Shown here piece after piece: positions 21,990 through 32,224 of a stretch of 64,000 nt of DNA. A program made the translations under genes and the position numbers. The stretch's first letter is position 1. Each line of letters begins with the position of its first letter. The notes below the pieces were generated by a model. The model saw only the letters and a list, made by a program, of their open reading frames with translations, searched no databases and was not told the DNA's origin. The stretch covers positions 1 through 64,000 of the forward strand of contig VXIS01000168.1 in the NCBI GenBank assembly GCA_008704415.1, read 5' to 3'. Source of the stretch: Sphaerosporella brunnea. Lineage: Eukaryota; Ascomycota; Pezizomycetes; Pezizales; Pyronemataceae.

Positions 21990-23895
21990 ATATTGTGGCT
22001 TAGGAACACGAGCGCTAATTCTCGACTTCTGGCAACAAAGCGCTGTCAGTGGACCGCAATTTGGTTTCCTATTTCGGCGGTGGACCCAGATAGTACATTT
22101 GGCGTTGATAGTGCACGATGCAGACATGCGGCGAGTGTAGTTGGTGGCGGGGGGCCACGTGAGACGGGAGCCATGTCAACACGCTGGCGAAAGACCTGGA
22201 GGTGCGGCATCAGTGGCAAGTGATGGATTCGCCAACCAGTGGTGCGTTGGATCTGACGGCACCCGGAAAAAACTCCGGTCGAGGATGTGGCTGGCAGGCA
22301 AGCGCGCGCTTGGGAGTCTTGAGAAAAATAGCGTGCCAGCGAGCGTGTTTTTCAACCACGGATGTTTTCAGGCGTACAGCCTCTTGCAGGGGTGGGTGTT
22401 TCGAGGCCACTGCACTTGCGCGTGCTCCGTTCCACGTCACGTGTGGACTTGAGGGAAACGATTTCGAGCGGGTGACTGACTGCTCGATGACTCACGTGGC
22501 GATGAGGCGCGCGCTCGCTCAACGACGCGTCAGGGCGGGGGGCAGGGAGAGCCGTTCGGTGAATTCGGTATGCGCACGCGCGCAGCAGGATTCACTGGAC
22601 TTCACTCGTATCCAACCCAGACCACTCACGCGCGGTGTCGGCATCAGGGTTATGCATTTTGCATAGACGTATCGAAGGGCATATATCCAGCACTGGGCTT
22701 ACGCCGTCTTTTCTGACGCTCAAGCCGCCATTGTTTGGCGCAACAACGACTCCGTTGACCTCTGCCAGTGAATCGCCCCATTGGGGCCGACACCTGAGAC
22801 GTTGCGGCTGTTCCATCACGCAGGGCGGTTTACTGGACGTGCGGGCGGAGACGGTAAAAGGATAGCGGCTATGATCGCGACGGACGCAGGCATCGTGGCC
22901 AACCAGAGCCCCGACGAAGCCCGTTTGCGGCACGCCAGTTTAGCATTGAGCGCAGGACTCCGAGGCCCGGAGCGATGGCAGGACAGATACATACTGCGGA
23001 GGAAGACCCGCCCTCAATAAGAAGCGAAAGGCGCTCGTACACCGGGACTACCAACTCCTCGCTGGGCGTTCCATCGCATCACTCTATCTCAATGAGAAGC
23101 TTCACAAGGGACACTGTGGTTTTGTGTTTCCGGCAAGTGGCAGACTGATGTTTATTTCGTGCGACTGCCGGCTTTACAAGGTTCGCCTGCTTTGCGCCTT
23201 CTGTGCAGCAAGAGCCTTGAGGGCAGCGCGGCGGTTGGAGATGGCGGTCAATAGCGCGCTGCGCTGGGAGGTGACGTCGGCTCCACATATCGTACAGTTT
23301 CTGTGGCATACAAATCTGGGGCAAGCCGTGGCGTAGGAATGTCATTAGCCATCGTGTGAGTGTATTGGCCCTAGTGGCCATAGATTTTATTTTTGTAATT
23401 ACGGCATGTTTCTTTCCTTTGTTTGTCGATACTTTTCGGTCTGGTAGTTGGCCGGCGTTACGGGACGCGCAGGATAAGGTGGGTGACCAGTAGGGGGTCA
23501 GTCATCATCATTCGCTGTCGTATCGTATACAGACGATAAACCTGAATACAAACAAGCCTTAAACCCTCTATGAACACCGCAGTGGCTTTGATGAAGCCAC
23601 CACGGCATTGTGATGCGCTGTTTCCAGTTGCTCAAGAGATGGAGGCGATTGAGCACATTCCGAACGCACTCTGCGAGCAGGGGCAGGTGTGAAGCCGAGT
23701 GTATATTTATGATGTGGCAGTGCCTGTAGTGTTCAGCGCGCAGTGATGAAGTCGTCAGCGCGGGTCAGCTTTCACTACCGCTTTGCCCCACTTTTGTAAC
23801 TACCAGGATCTGACTCTTATCAGAAAGGAAATATGACAAGCAATCACCATCGCAATCCTGCAACGAAGGTCATGCGCGATTACTGAATTTCTATG
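21990..23895. other. No supported gene
   Basis: GC-rich with many CACGTG/GCGCGC motifs at 22430-22620. A frame at 22781-23020 (plus) ending RGPERWQDRYILRRKTRPQ looks mildly protein-like but has no recognised domain. Nothing else supported. Confidence 0.5.
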
Positions 23896-23900
23896 TGTAA

Positions 23901-24386
23901 TCACAGGTTTTCATCATCAGCGAAACGAGGCATTACGATGATCAACCGAGTGCACACACAGAAAACGTCGGTTACGCCGCATGCATCAGATAGCTGCGTA
24001 CTATCGCGAATGTAAGCAACTGGAAACCCGGAGCCCAGTGTTATGAATACCGCCATGGAGCCAGGACTGCCAATTACGTTCTTCACTAGAGTCAGCGTGT
24101 CATTCTTTGGTACCCACTGTGATGCGTTCGGCAGTAATGTGACATCTTGGTGAAGTATAACGAGGGCGACAACATCTTTTGGGGAATGATGGAACCGACA
24201 TTGCGGGGCACTCATGTCCGTTGCGTACTGGTCGCGTCCGCCGCCTGGGGTAAGAGCATAGAGTGACAGGTGACTGAGCAATCGGCCGGAGACTGCTCGA
24301 CGGCTTATCCCACCTGGCGTTTTGGACAAGGTGGACTCTGAGCCGATACCAGTGCGAATGCAGACCCACGAAGGGGAGGTTTTCAA
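23901..24386 (-). CDS. Unrecognised 161-codon minus-strand frame
   Basis: ATG at 24386 begins MKTSPSWVCIRTGIGSESTL; the frame stays open to a stop at 23901-23903. The C-terminal half has a balanced composition with hydrophobic clusters (DVVALVILHQDVTLLPNASQ, then a GSMAVFITLGSGFPVAYI-like segment that might span a membrane, then VTDVFCVCTRLIIVMPRF). I do not recognise it. There is no clear CT-rich leader, and an overlapping minus-strand frame of similar length (24100-24594) reduces confidence. It may be a relic exon or a chance frame. Confidence 0.25.
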   Translation of the reverse strand: MKTSPSWVCIRTGIGSESTLSKTPGGISRRAVSGRLLSHLSLYALTPGGGRDQYATDMSAPQCRFHHSPKDVVALVILHQDVTLLPNASQWVPKNDTLTLVKNVIGSPGSMAVFITLGSGFPVAYIRDSTQLSDACGVTDVFCVCTRLIIVMPRFADDENL

Positions 24387-24389
24387 TCC

Positions 24390-26485
24390 ATGCTGTCGCG
24401 GCAGTGGCGTAAGCTGACGACATCGGGATGTCGGTGTTAGCAGTCAAATTGTGGTCGTAGAACCGGCAACCAAGGTTTCCTGACCGGGGGCATGGGCGCG
24501 TACGCGCACCACTCGGTCTGATCATACCCATCGTGAGTGTTAAAACAGACGACCATGGAAGACTGTTCTCGACCGACCTACGCATTTCCGGCATCTCACC
24601 ACGCCCGGAGCCCGCGCATCGGGACCACCTGCCCCGCCGCCTGTTTTGTCGTCAGTGCACCGCCACATCGCCCAGCTGCATCTTCCGCATAGTCTCTAGG
24701 CACTCATGCCCCGTCCCGCGAACTGCCGTTACACGACATCCAGAAGGATACGTTCTTGCTGCGCCGAAGATTGCCTAGGCGTGGCAGAAATAGGCAGCGT
24801 TGCTACTGCCGTGTTCGGCAATTTCACATTCTCGGATGCTATTGGGAGTGAGTATCTGGATCTGCACACATCAACACACCAACGGTAAATGTGGGCAGAA
24901 CCCGTCATCCAATGCGGGCAAGCGATGTACCGCGGGATAGTAAATGTGCTTGACAGCCGTGGTACCCCGATGCCGCTCCGTCATCGCTGCGCCGAGCATA
25001 GTACTCGTCACCTCTATTCGATTACCGAATTCTACATTTCGCAGATCCAGTGCCGAACAGAGACAACGCACCATCGACGGTTGCATATCGACACCCACGG
25101 CACCCAATATTGTGCCCACATCATTGGAGAAAAACCAACCGCAAGCAAAATACACGGTTCAATAATGTCCACTGCGGCACCGCAATTGTGGTTCTGCACA
25201 CTGACGCTCTAAGCGAGATCGACCTGCTCGAACTGTTTGACTCGATAGCAATACATGGTAATTAATTACGATGGTAATGGGATTTTTCCTAAACAGTAAC
25301 GCTGGAAGCGATTCCGGTTGTCAATCTGTTTCGGCATCACGATTTCCACCGGTTGCGGCTGGATGAAATACCGGTCGCAGATGCGATCTCGAGATGCTGT
25401 GTCACGTCAACGGGTGACGTGGACACAATTCCCAGTGCACATGATCTGCCTGCTCGCGCAGATGGATCCTTCCATCTTCTTAGGGCTTCACCATGAACTG
25501 AACCACCTCGCCCGTTGGCGTGCGGGTCCGCAGAGCGTTGCCCAAGCCTTGGACACACCTGGAGCTGCCTCTGTCAGGCTTAATCACTCACCTCAAGCCT
25601 GATAGGTCCATCCAGGGCGACCTCAATGCCACTGCATGTCGATTACGCCACTGGAGACGCACCCTTCCCTCAACACACTTCATCGAGTTAAACGTAGGGT
25701 GTGTTAGGCTGCTGGCTCTGCCATGCCTGTTTGTACTGGTTCTGACCACCAGCCCGGCGTGCCCAACGACGAAAGCTATGTGCCTTCCCAGCTCGCCCGT
25801 ACAGACATACCTTTTGAGGGTGGGATACCAGACGCACTGCCGGCTAGTAGGTAATCGCCGCATATTGCAGTGATTGAATGCTGTGGGCGAATTCCAGTGA
25901 AGCGACTGCCGTGGGGATCCCTCAAAGCTTCCTGTTTGTGCACTGGCCGATCGTCAACGCTGAATACCACCAGCTGTACGGCGGTGTAGTTCCAATTCCT
26001 TCAAAGAAACCCACAAGACGAAGCCAGGCATTCATAACACTCTGATTGGATCCGCGCGGCAAATGCTCTCTCGGCGTTCATTGAGTCTGCCGCGCGGATG
26101 ACACCTTCGCGGTCCATGGCAGACCCCGCCGACTCGCCACCTTCAAATGCATCTCAATTCTCAACGTCTTACATTGTACGTGTGCGTTTATTGAAGCCCG
26201 CTCCTGTAGTATAACTACGCATAATCTAGCTTGACTTCCACCCAATTCCTCCACACTCGAATATCAACATACGCTCCGACGACAGCGAAGACGCGCCCGC
26301 CACCGACGTCCTACAGGATGGCAGCAACGTTAACCAGCGGCTGCCATTTATACCAGGCCAACTATGGCATCGCCGGATTTACACAGTTGCCATAGTGGCA
26401 TGGACATAGCCAAACGACCTCTCAGAGATCCCCCGATTTTCTATCAGCAGGGAGCGTGCAAACACAACAATCCTTGTGCGGATGC
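24390..26485. other. No supported gene
   Basis: Several 60-100 codon frames overlap on both strands with no recognisable domain. No repeats or RNA genes noticed. Confidence 0.5.
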
Positions 26486-26490
26486 GCGCT

Positions 26491-26880
26491 TCAGCGCGTG
26501 TTCAAGCCCGGCGGCGCCCTCATAGTCGGGTATTGATGAGTGGGCGGGTTTTTGACCACAAGCTTCTGGTGCAACGACCGCAGGGCCGTGTACGCCCGCA
26601 ACTGCAGTATGATACCGACGCCATAGCCGGCTAATACTGCAGTTCCCTTGCCCTCGCGATGAGGATTACCCCAGCCTATTAACGAAGAGGGATTCGCCTC
26701 TGAAGAAATATTTGGCCCGTTCGCGCTAACTCCAATCACGTAGGTGTATAGTACACTGTCATGAACAGTGTGACACGCCGATACGTGCCACGCGCCAACG
26801 GAGACAAGGAGTTCGCAGCTCTGGAGTTGTATACAGCGGAGGAAAAGCTGAAAGCCGCCGATGCTTGCGGAATGTGGAAC
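26491..26880 (-). pseudogene. Unrecognised minus-strand frame interrupted by a MITE
   Basis: About 130 codons are open on the minus strand from the MITE junction at 26880 down to a stop at 26491-26493; the sequence includes ACHTVHDSVLYTYVIGVSAN and a Gly-rich YGVGII segment. No family recognised. The frame runs into MITE copy 1 upstream. If the whole block 26881-30826 plus one target duplication is skipped, the same minus-strand frame continues open for about 40 more codons to near 30950. That continuity is modest evidence that a genuine exon was split by the insertion; no start codon is visible. Confidence 0.3.
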
Positions 26881-27582
26881 CAGGGCTGTCAATAGTCCGG
26901 CCGCCCGCCAGGTGAAACCGGGCTCCACAGCGTGGGTCAGGCCGGGCGGATGATGCGGAAAGCCTGATAGGTTCGGGCCGGTGTAAGAAAAGTCTGGATA
27001 TCTGATAAGTGCCGGCAGGCGCCGCGTACCCCTGGTCAAGATCGGCTTGGTCAGCGGGCCGAACTCAGGGCCACTAAAAGCGCCGATCGCTGGGTGCTTG
27101 TTCCGCAGGAGCTGAAGCGTCGATCGCGATCCATTAACTTGCCGATCACCGTCAGAATGCGCGCACGTTTAACTCAAAAACTACAGCTCGAGGCGGGAGA
27201 ATACGGATTCGAACTGCTGATGTTTTGCTCACAAATCCATAGATTTCGAAACCTGAGGAGCGTAGCAAAATTCATCAGGTCGAGCGTATGCTCGGCGACT
27301 TGGAACAGTGGGCGGCGGAGATTGATGGGCAGGGGCTTCACGTTGGATCTGTATCTCGCTTTGGTTTTCTTTTGCTTGATGTCGGTGTGAGCAAAGATAG
27401 TACACGTGCCTGGCGGGCCCGCCGAGCGCCGGGTGTTCACCGGGCCTGATGGGCACCTTCGGTCACCTGGGTCCCGTGCAAAATTGCCTGGTCCAAACGG
27501 GCCGTAATTTTCAAAGCCCGTTTGAATCAAACGGGTTCAGGCCTCCTCCAAAGCCGGACTGGCCGGACTTTTGACAGCCCTG
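26881..27582. mobile_element. hAT-like MITE, copy 1
   Basis: Left end CAGGGCTGTCAATAGTCCGG and right end CCGGACTTTTGACAGCCCTG are inverted repeats (one mismatch over about 22 bp). The interior matches copies at 30322 and 37185: GTTCGGGCCGG, GGATATCTGATA, GGCCACTAAAAGCG near the left and AAAGCCGGACTGGCC near the right. CAGGG termini and the 8-bp duplication of copy 3 place the family in the hAT superfamily. Flanks of this copy (TGTGGAAC left, AGAAGAAA right) do not match each other, but the left one matches the outer right flank of copy 2. Confidence 0.8.
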
Positions 27583-27589
27583 AGAAGAA

Positions 27590-27910
27590 ACAAGCATAAA
27601 TCGCACCGGGACAAAGGAAACAGATTCAGGCCACAATCGGCGGCATTCAGGCCGCATTCGGCCACATTCCCACGCTCGTGCTACTCAACAAGGCCATCAC
27701 CGCCTCTATGCAGCGCTCGTCGGCCAGTAGGTCCCTGGCCGTCGTATTCGTCTTCCGCCTGCGCTTGCCCCATCGTGTGTCGTTGTTGCCACCGGCTGCC
27801 ACAGGGTTATCTGCTCGTTTCGCCACGATCGGCATATCTTGAAGAGGTGGGTCCGGGTGTGCTGCGGCTTCAGCTGGATCCTGTCGAGATGCGCGTCTTG
27901 AGAAACGTAT
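27590..27910 (-). mobile_element. Tad LINE ORF2 3'-terminal relic
   Basis: On the minus strand one frame gives RTHLFKICRSWRNEQITLWQ and, after a frameshift, DLLADERCIEAVMALLSSTS then VGMWPNAA. These match the C-terminus of the LINE ORF2 at 35960-36170 (RDHLFRLCNRWKAEQQVMWK, then AVLADDRCTEAVLSFLNTTK). So the last about 80 codons of a second Tad copy are present, antisense to the large one. It directly abuts the right end of MITE copy 1. Confidence 0.7.
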
Positions 27911-27983
27911 CACAGGTCTGAATGTCCTTATGCGACAATTCTTTCCTCATTCCCTCGTACAAAGCCAAAGAACAATGAAAGAA

Positions 27984-28172
27984 AGGTCGCGTCAACTGGA
28001 GGCAGTGCAATACCAGCGACACAGTGGGAACCGACATGTGCAAGCACAGCGGCCTGTTCCCTCGCCACAAAAATGAGATTAATAAATGACGGTCCATATA
28101 GAACCATTTCAGATATTACACTGAAAAGAACAGATACTACACTTGATCTAAGCCAAAAGGCTGAATGATTTG
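27984..28172 (-). ncRNA. U2 spliceosomal snRNA
   Basis: On the minus strand the sequence opens with CAGCCTTTTGGCTTAGATCA and AAGTGTAGTATCTGTTC, the near-invariant U2 5' domain. It contains GTAGTA (plus 28135-28140), which pairs with the intron branch site. Next come CTTTTCAGTGTAATATCTGA, stem-loop IIa (GGTTC/GGACC, 28091-28105), the Sm site ATTTTTG (28068-28074), stem III closed by GGGAAC/GTTCCC (28056-28061 with 28026-28031) and stem IV with loop TGGTATTGCACTGCCTCCA (28015-27997). Length about 189 nt fits the family; the exact 5' and 3' ends are estimated. All key elements look intact, so the gene may be functional. Upstream (minus) is a CTTCTTCTT tract near 28245-28230. It lies between two MITE copies. 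Confidence 0.93.
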
Positions 28173-28935
28173 TTAGCATATTTTCGATGGTGATGATATT
28201 TGGGGGTGTTGAGAACGTACCAAAGAGAGCTAAGGAAAAAGAAGAAGAAGAGGAGGCAAGCGCGGTATTTGTAGTTGGAGGATGAGGCTCTGCTCTGGAT
28301 TTTGGCCGACAGGCTTGGGGTCGCCATTACCCCGACGTGCTTTATCTGTATCATCAAGACATACATACTCCACTTCATTGTCAGTCATACACCGCTCATT
28401 CTGAGCTTCTGCCGCGTCGTCGATCGTCATAATTATCGAACACCCCAAGTCAATCGTGCAGGACGGACATTCAGACTTCTACTCTACATAAGGAAAGGCA
28501 AATGCTCTACACCGTACAGTGGTTGCCGAGTGTACTGGACGGCTCTATATATGGCTGGAGCAGTGGCGGCGCTATGTTCTCCTCCACGCTTATCTTCTTA
28601 TAGAATTATACGAGGTACGGTCGCCAATAGGAGTCGATTATTATAGTTCGATTACATTCTTTTCGGTTCGGAACCGTAATATTTGGTAAAGCTTGACTGT
28701 TTATCACTGTGATTGAGCGGGGGACAAAACTATGTATGACTCGGTGGAAAAAAAGAGATAAAGAGGGAGTCATCCACATTGTGTGGGTCTTGAAAGTGGG
28801 ATAGTAGACACCGGCCATCGGGTATATAAAGCCCCGGTTGCTTTCAGTGAATATACTGCTAGTTTCAGTGACGAAATGGCACCCTTTTCCACAGAGCTGG
28901 CAGGACTTCGGGGTCCTCTGCACCTGTGCCGGCCT
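28173..28935. other. U2 upstream region and promoter-like motifs
   Basis: The 5' flank of the U2 gene (28173-28270) is pyrimidine-rich on the minus strand; no defined snRNA promoter element can be named. TATA-like CTATATATGG (28546-28555) and GTATATAAAGCCCC (28822-28835) occur; the latter precedes the hAT-like frame at 28936. No other gene seen. Confidence 0.4.
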
Positions 28936-29094
28936 TCTTCCACTAGAAACCTCATCTGCGACAAAACGAGAAATCGTCTGACAGCAGAGCGCGCTAATAA
29001 GCTATTGGACATACATATTCATGGGGGCATCTTCAGAGATCCACGCATTTGGGATCAGGTTGAAGAGAACGAGTTACCAGACATCGAGATGTAG
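28936..29094 (+). pseudogene. hAT transposase C-terminal relic
   Basis: The frame ends STRNLICDKTRNRLTAERAN then KLLDIHIHGGIFRD and a short acidic tail EENELPDIEM. It fits the end of the hAT dimerisation domain (pattern S.G.L....R.RL....V..LLF...N) of a family different from the 53.7-kb copy. The upstream part of the frame (28783-28930) has no recognisable hAT helix. Isolated remnant without termini. Confidence 0.5.
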
Positions 29095-30321
29095 GTTGCA
29101 GTCAAGGCGTATGTGTGTGAAACACGGCGCAGTCGTTTTCATCCAGTGTCGTCGCTGAAGCTCCTCCAAGACACCGCAGTCGCTCCAGAATCCGACGGTC
29201 GGAAATTTAGGGTTCAGTCTCCGGAAACCGTGACACCAACCGCTCTATTAGGGATAGATAGATGCCGCATTATCCATTCGGTAACATCAATAGCGGGTGC
29301 TGCATCAGCGACCGCCTTGCTTGCGGCTGCGGGTCTCAAACCAGCAACCCGTTTCCCCAAACGGCCATTGGCCCTAAAGCAACAATGCTTTTGAGCAGAA
29401 ACGATACCAGCATGTTGCAAACACGGATTTTGAGTTGCCTGTCACTACCGCTTTTCACTGGTGAGCTCACGGGAGCACACTCGGCGCCCGTCGCAACAGT
29501 GCGCCACGGATTGGAGAGTGACTGTGCGACTGGCAGGTTTCGAATTGATTCTCGTCGCTGCCAGAACACAGGCGGTAGTGGTCTTCCCTGAGCCTCGGGT
29601 TTCGTGGGAGATAGAGCGTGTGGCCAGAATTTTAGGTCGAAGCTGTCCCAACTCGCAACGTTGATAGGCTGCCAAAGCTGAAGAGCACCATCCCCGGAGC
29701 ACACGCGATGTTGTTCGGAGGACGCGGTGGTCATCGCATGCCGCAAGACGACAAACAAGGCGAAATGCAGCCTGGATAGCCCGTCGTGTTTGGACTGTCG
29801 ACGCCAGGTGAGGTCCAACATGGGACGAGGAATGATGGCAGCAATTTGTTCCATTCCAGCCCCAAACTGTTGCCCCACTCGCTCATTCGGCGGTGGAGAG
29901 CTGTCAGTTCGTCATCGCCATCGCACAGGCTGCGTCGTTTCAAGTGTGGCACTACATCCGCAGTCAAATTTACAAGAAGGCGGCGGGACAATGCTGGAGC
30001 TAGTGTTGCAGTTGCAACGTGCCCGGCCACTGCGGGTGTTCGCACCGTGTTTTCGATTCCTGGATCGAGCTGCCGGTAGGCATTCAGGTAGCGATTTCAC
30101 GGTTGTATAATTGGGGCTTACGCTTGAAGGCGAGCTCCACATTTGGCACCTGGCATTAGGTTTCGACCACGAGCATCAGGTTTGGTATCCGCGAGGGAGA
30201 ACCTCAAGTTGCTCAGCAGGATCAGGTTGCTCTGGAAATGCAGATAGCGCTGTTGTGAGTCGATCAGCGGCAGCGGAGGCTACATCGTCGCAGCTTCCAG
30301 ATCTGGGATGGAGGATGCGGT
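29095..30321. other. No supported gene
   Basis: Several frames of 100-180 codons overlap on both strands (largest 29336-29878 minus) but none shows a domain or a consistent leader. No repeats noticed. Confidence 0.5.
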
Positions 30322-30826
30322 CAGGGCGGTCAATAGTCCGGCCGGCCACCAGGTCAAACGGGGCCCCACGGAGTAGGTCAGGTCGGGCCGGTGATGTGGG
30401 AAGTCCGACAGGTTCGGGCCGGCATAAGGAAAACCTGGATATCTGATAGGTGTCGGCCGGTGCCCGGTACACTGAATTAAGGTCGTGTCGGTCATTCTGC
30501 CGAATGCGGGGCCACTAAAAGCGCTAATCGTTCGGTGCTCGTTCCACCGCAGAAAGACTGGGAACAGCGGGCGGCGGAGATGGAGGGGTAGCTGGAGGTC
30601 CCTCAGGTTGTTGAACCTGTATCTCGCGTTCATGCTTCATTCCTTGATGTATGTGCAAGCCAAAAACTACAGATGCCTGGTGGGCCCGCCGGGCGCCGGG
30701 TACTTCTGGGCCTGGCGGGTGCCCGTAGGCGCCTGGGTCTCGACCCAAAAAGCCTGGTCCAAACGGGCAAGCAGTCCGGTTCAGGCGGCGCTCAAAGCCG
30801 GACTGGCCGGACTTTTGACAGCCCTG
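30322..30826. mobile_element. hAT-like MITE, copy 2
   Basis: Left end CAGGGCGGTCAATAGTCCGG, right end CCGGACTTTTGACAGCCCTG, and the interior order GTTCGGGCCGG, GGATATCTGATA, GGCCACTAAAAGCG, GGGCCCGCCGGGCG, AAAGCCGGACTGGCC as in copies 1 and 3. It is shorter (505 bp) through internal deletion. Same orientation as copy 1. Its right flank TGCGGAAC differs in one base from the left flank of copy 1 (TGTGGAAC), while its own left flank GATGCGGT does not match. Confidence 0.8.
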
Positions 30827-31410
30827 TGCGGAACTTCACCAACGAGGGTGTACCTGCCTTCTGCCGGCGGGGCACTGTTTCTGATAACCTTCAGGAATTT
30901 TAAACGTGCATGATTTTTGAAAGCATTCCGAAAACAATCACAAAGCACCGAACAGATTCAGGTTGGATGGTGGCGTGCACGCGGCCTCCCCTCTCCTTGC
31001 CAGCGACGCGAACGGACAGCGATATTGATGGCAAGCACCACTTCCCCGACCATGAACCTCAGGATGACAATCGATGGAAGGCACCCGCAATGGTATCACC
31101 ACTTTCAAAACAATACTGTGAACCGGAACTGCAACAGGAGGCAGAGTGGGATACTAACACAGATGCTGTGCGAGAACCAGACAGTGTGGCAAACGCGCGG
31201 GCTCGAGACGAGCCCAAGCGGTCACTCGATCCGGATCGTGAGTTTCACTGGCTCGCATCGCGAGCGCGAGCCGATCGAGAGGGAACTCGAGTCAACGCTC
31301 GAGCCAGTCAAGCAAAATCAAGTTTTGAGGCGGAAGCACGCGTTCAGCCAGCAGTTCATGGCCATGTAGATTTTCTAATATGTGGTTAAGCCAGGTAGAT
31401 CAGTCCGATC
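30827..31410. other. No supported gene; CTCGAG-rich patch
   Basis: A 159-codon frame (30910-31389) has no recognisable domain. At 31195-31310 GGCTCGAGACGAGCC and further GCTCGAG/CTCGAGT motifs resemble hAT subterminal repeats, but no terminus was found. Confidence 0.4.
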
Positions 31411-31678
31411 ATGTGCACTATATAGAGTCGCATCCGCTTTGCTGTTTGCTGCCTTTTCCTTTTCTCTTTACTGAACCTTCGTATGTAAATCTGGGTATCT
31501 TGGTTCAGATCTGAGTCCTCGATCTTGTGCACCGTACCTCTCGTCACCTTCGAACCCCTTGCTCCTAAACCTGTCCGTTACCCCTCTGTACGCGAGTACC
31601 TTGGGCCCCATCAGTCTGTTCCGACCCTCTCCGTTACAACGCCCTTCGTCGGTCACCTTCGCAGTCAAAGACCACAGT

Positions 31679-32224
31679 ATGGCAACACGCGCGGTTAGGA
31701 AAGGTCTCTTTCTAGCCGGCAAGTCACTATCGGCGGAGGTTTACGTCAAGGCTGGACCAGGCCCGGTTTGTGACTACTGCTCCGGCTGGGGCCATCTGGC
31801 CCTGAAGTGCAGCGTCCGCGCCGCAGATCGTCCCCCAAAATGCGCACACTGCAGCGGTCAACACTCAACGACGAAACATATTTGCAACATCCTGGAGTGC
31901 GAGAGCTGCGCAAATATCCCAGGACGCATCTGCGCGAATCCCAAGGCGGTACTGAAATGCCCTAACTGCCACGGCAACCACTCTGCCAAGGATGCGTCAT
32001 GTCGAACCGGGAATGATGCCTTGCGGGCCGCCAAATCCCTAAGGTCGCCAGGCAGCTGGCAGGTGACCATGCATCAAGATGCAGGGTCCCCTACGGGCGC
32101 AGCGGTCAACGAACCAAACGGAAGTGATAACAATGACACCAACATGCAGGAGCCTTCCCCTACGATAGTCCCGGCCACGCTGGTAGCGGAGCAGCTGCGA
32201 TGCGTTGCATACAGCATAATGTGA
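31679..32224 (+). pseudogene. LINE ORF1 (gag-like), C-terminal zinc-knuckle part
   Basis: From the in-frame ATG at 31679 there are 181 codons. The start MATRAVRKGLFLAGKSLSAE corresponds to the region just before the knuckles in Tad ORF1 proteins, so the usual long N-terminal part is missing and 5' leader sequence joins directly. Three zinc knuckles follow: CDYCSGWGHLALKC (C-x2-C-x4-H-x4-C), CAHCSGQHSTTKHIC and CPNCHGNHSAKDASC, with a CESC...C pair between the second and third. Such proteins bind the element RNA. The frame ends TGA 32222-32224, overlapping ORF2 start at about 32200, the usual Tad arrangement. Frame itself is intact but the protein is truncated. Confidence 0.75.

Noticed and set aside
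27195..27260. tRNA-like B box (GTTCGAATCC on minus strand)
   Set aside because: No matching T-stem or acceptor stem; the segment is interior to MITE copy 1 and not conserved in copy 3.
29336..29878. 180-codon minus-strand frame
   Set aside because: No motif, leader or conserved context; overlapping frames of similar size on the other strand.
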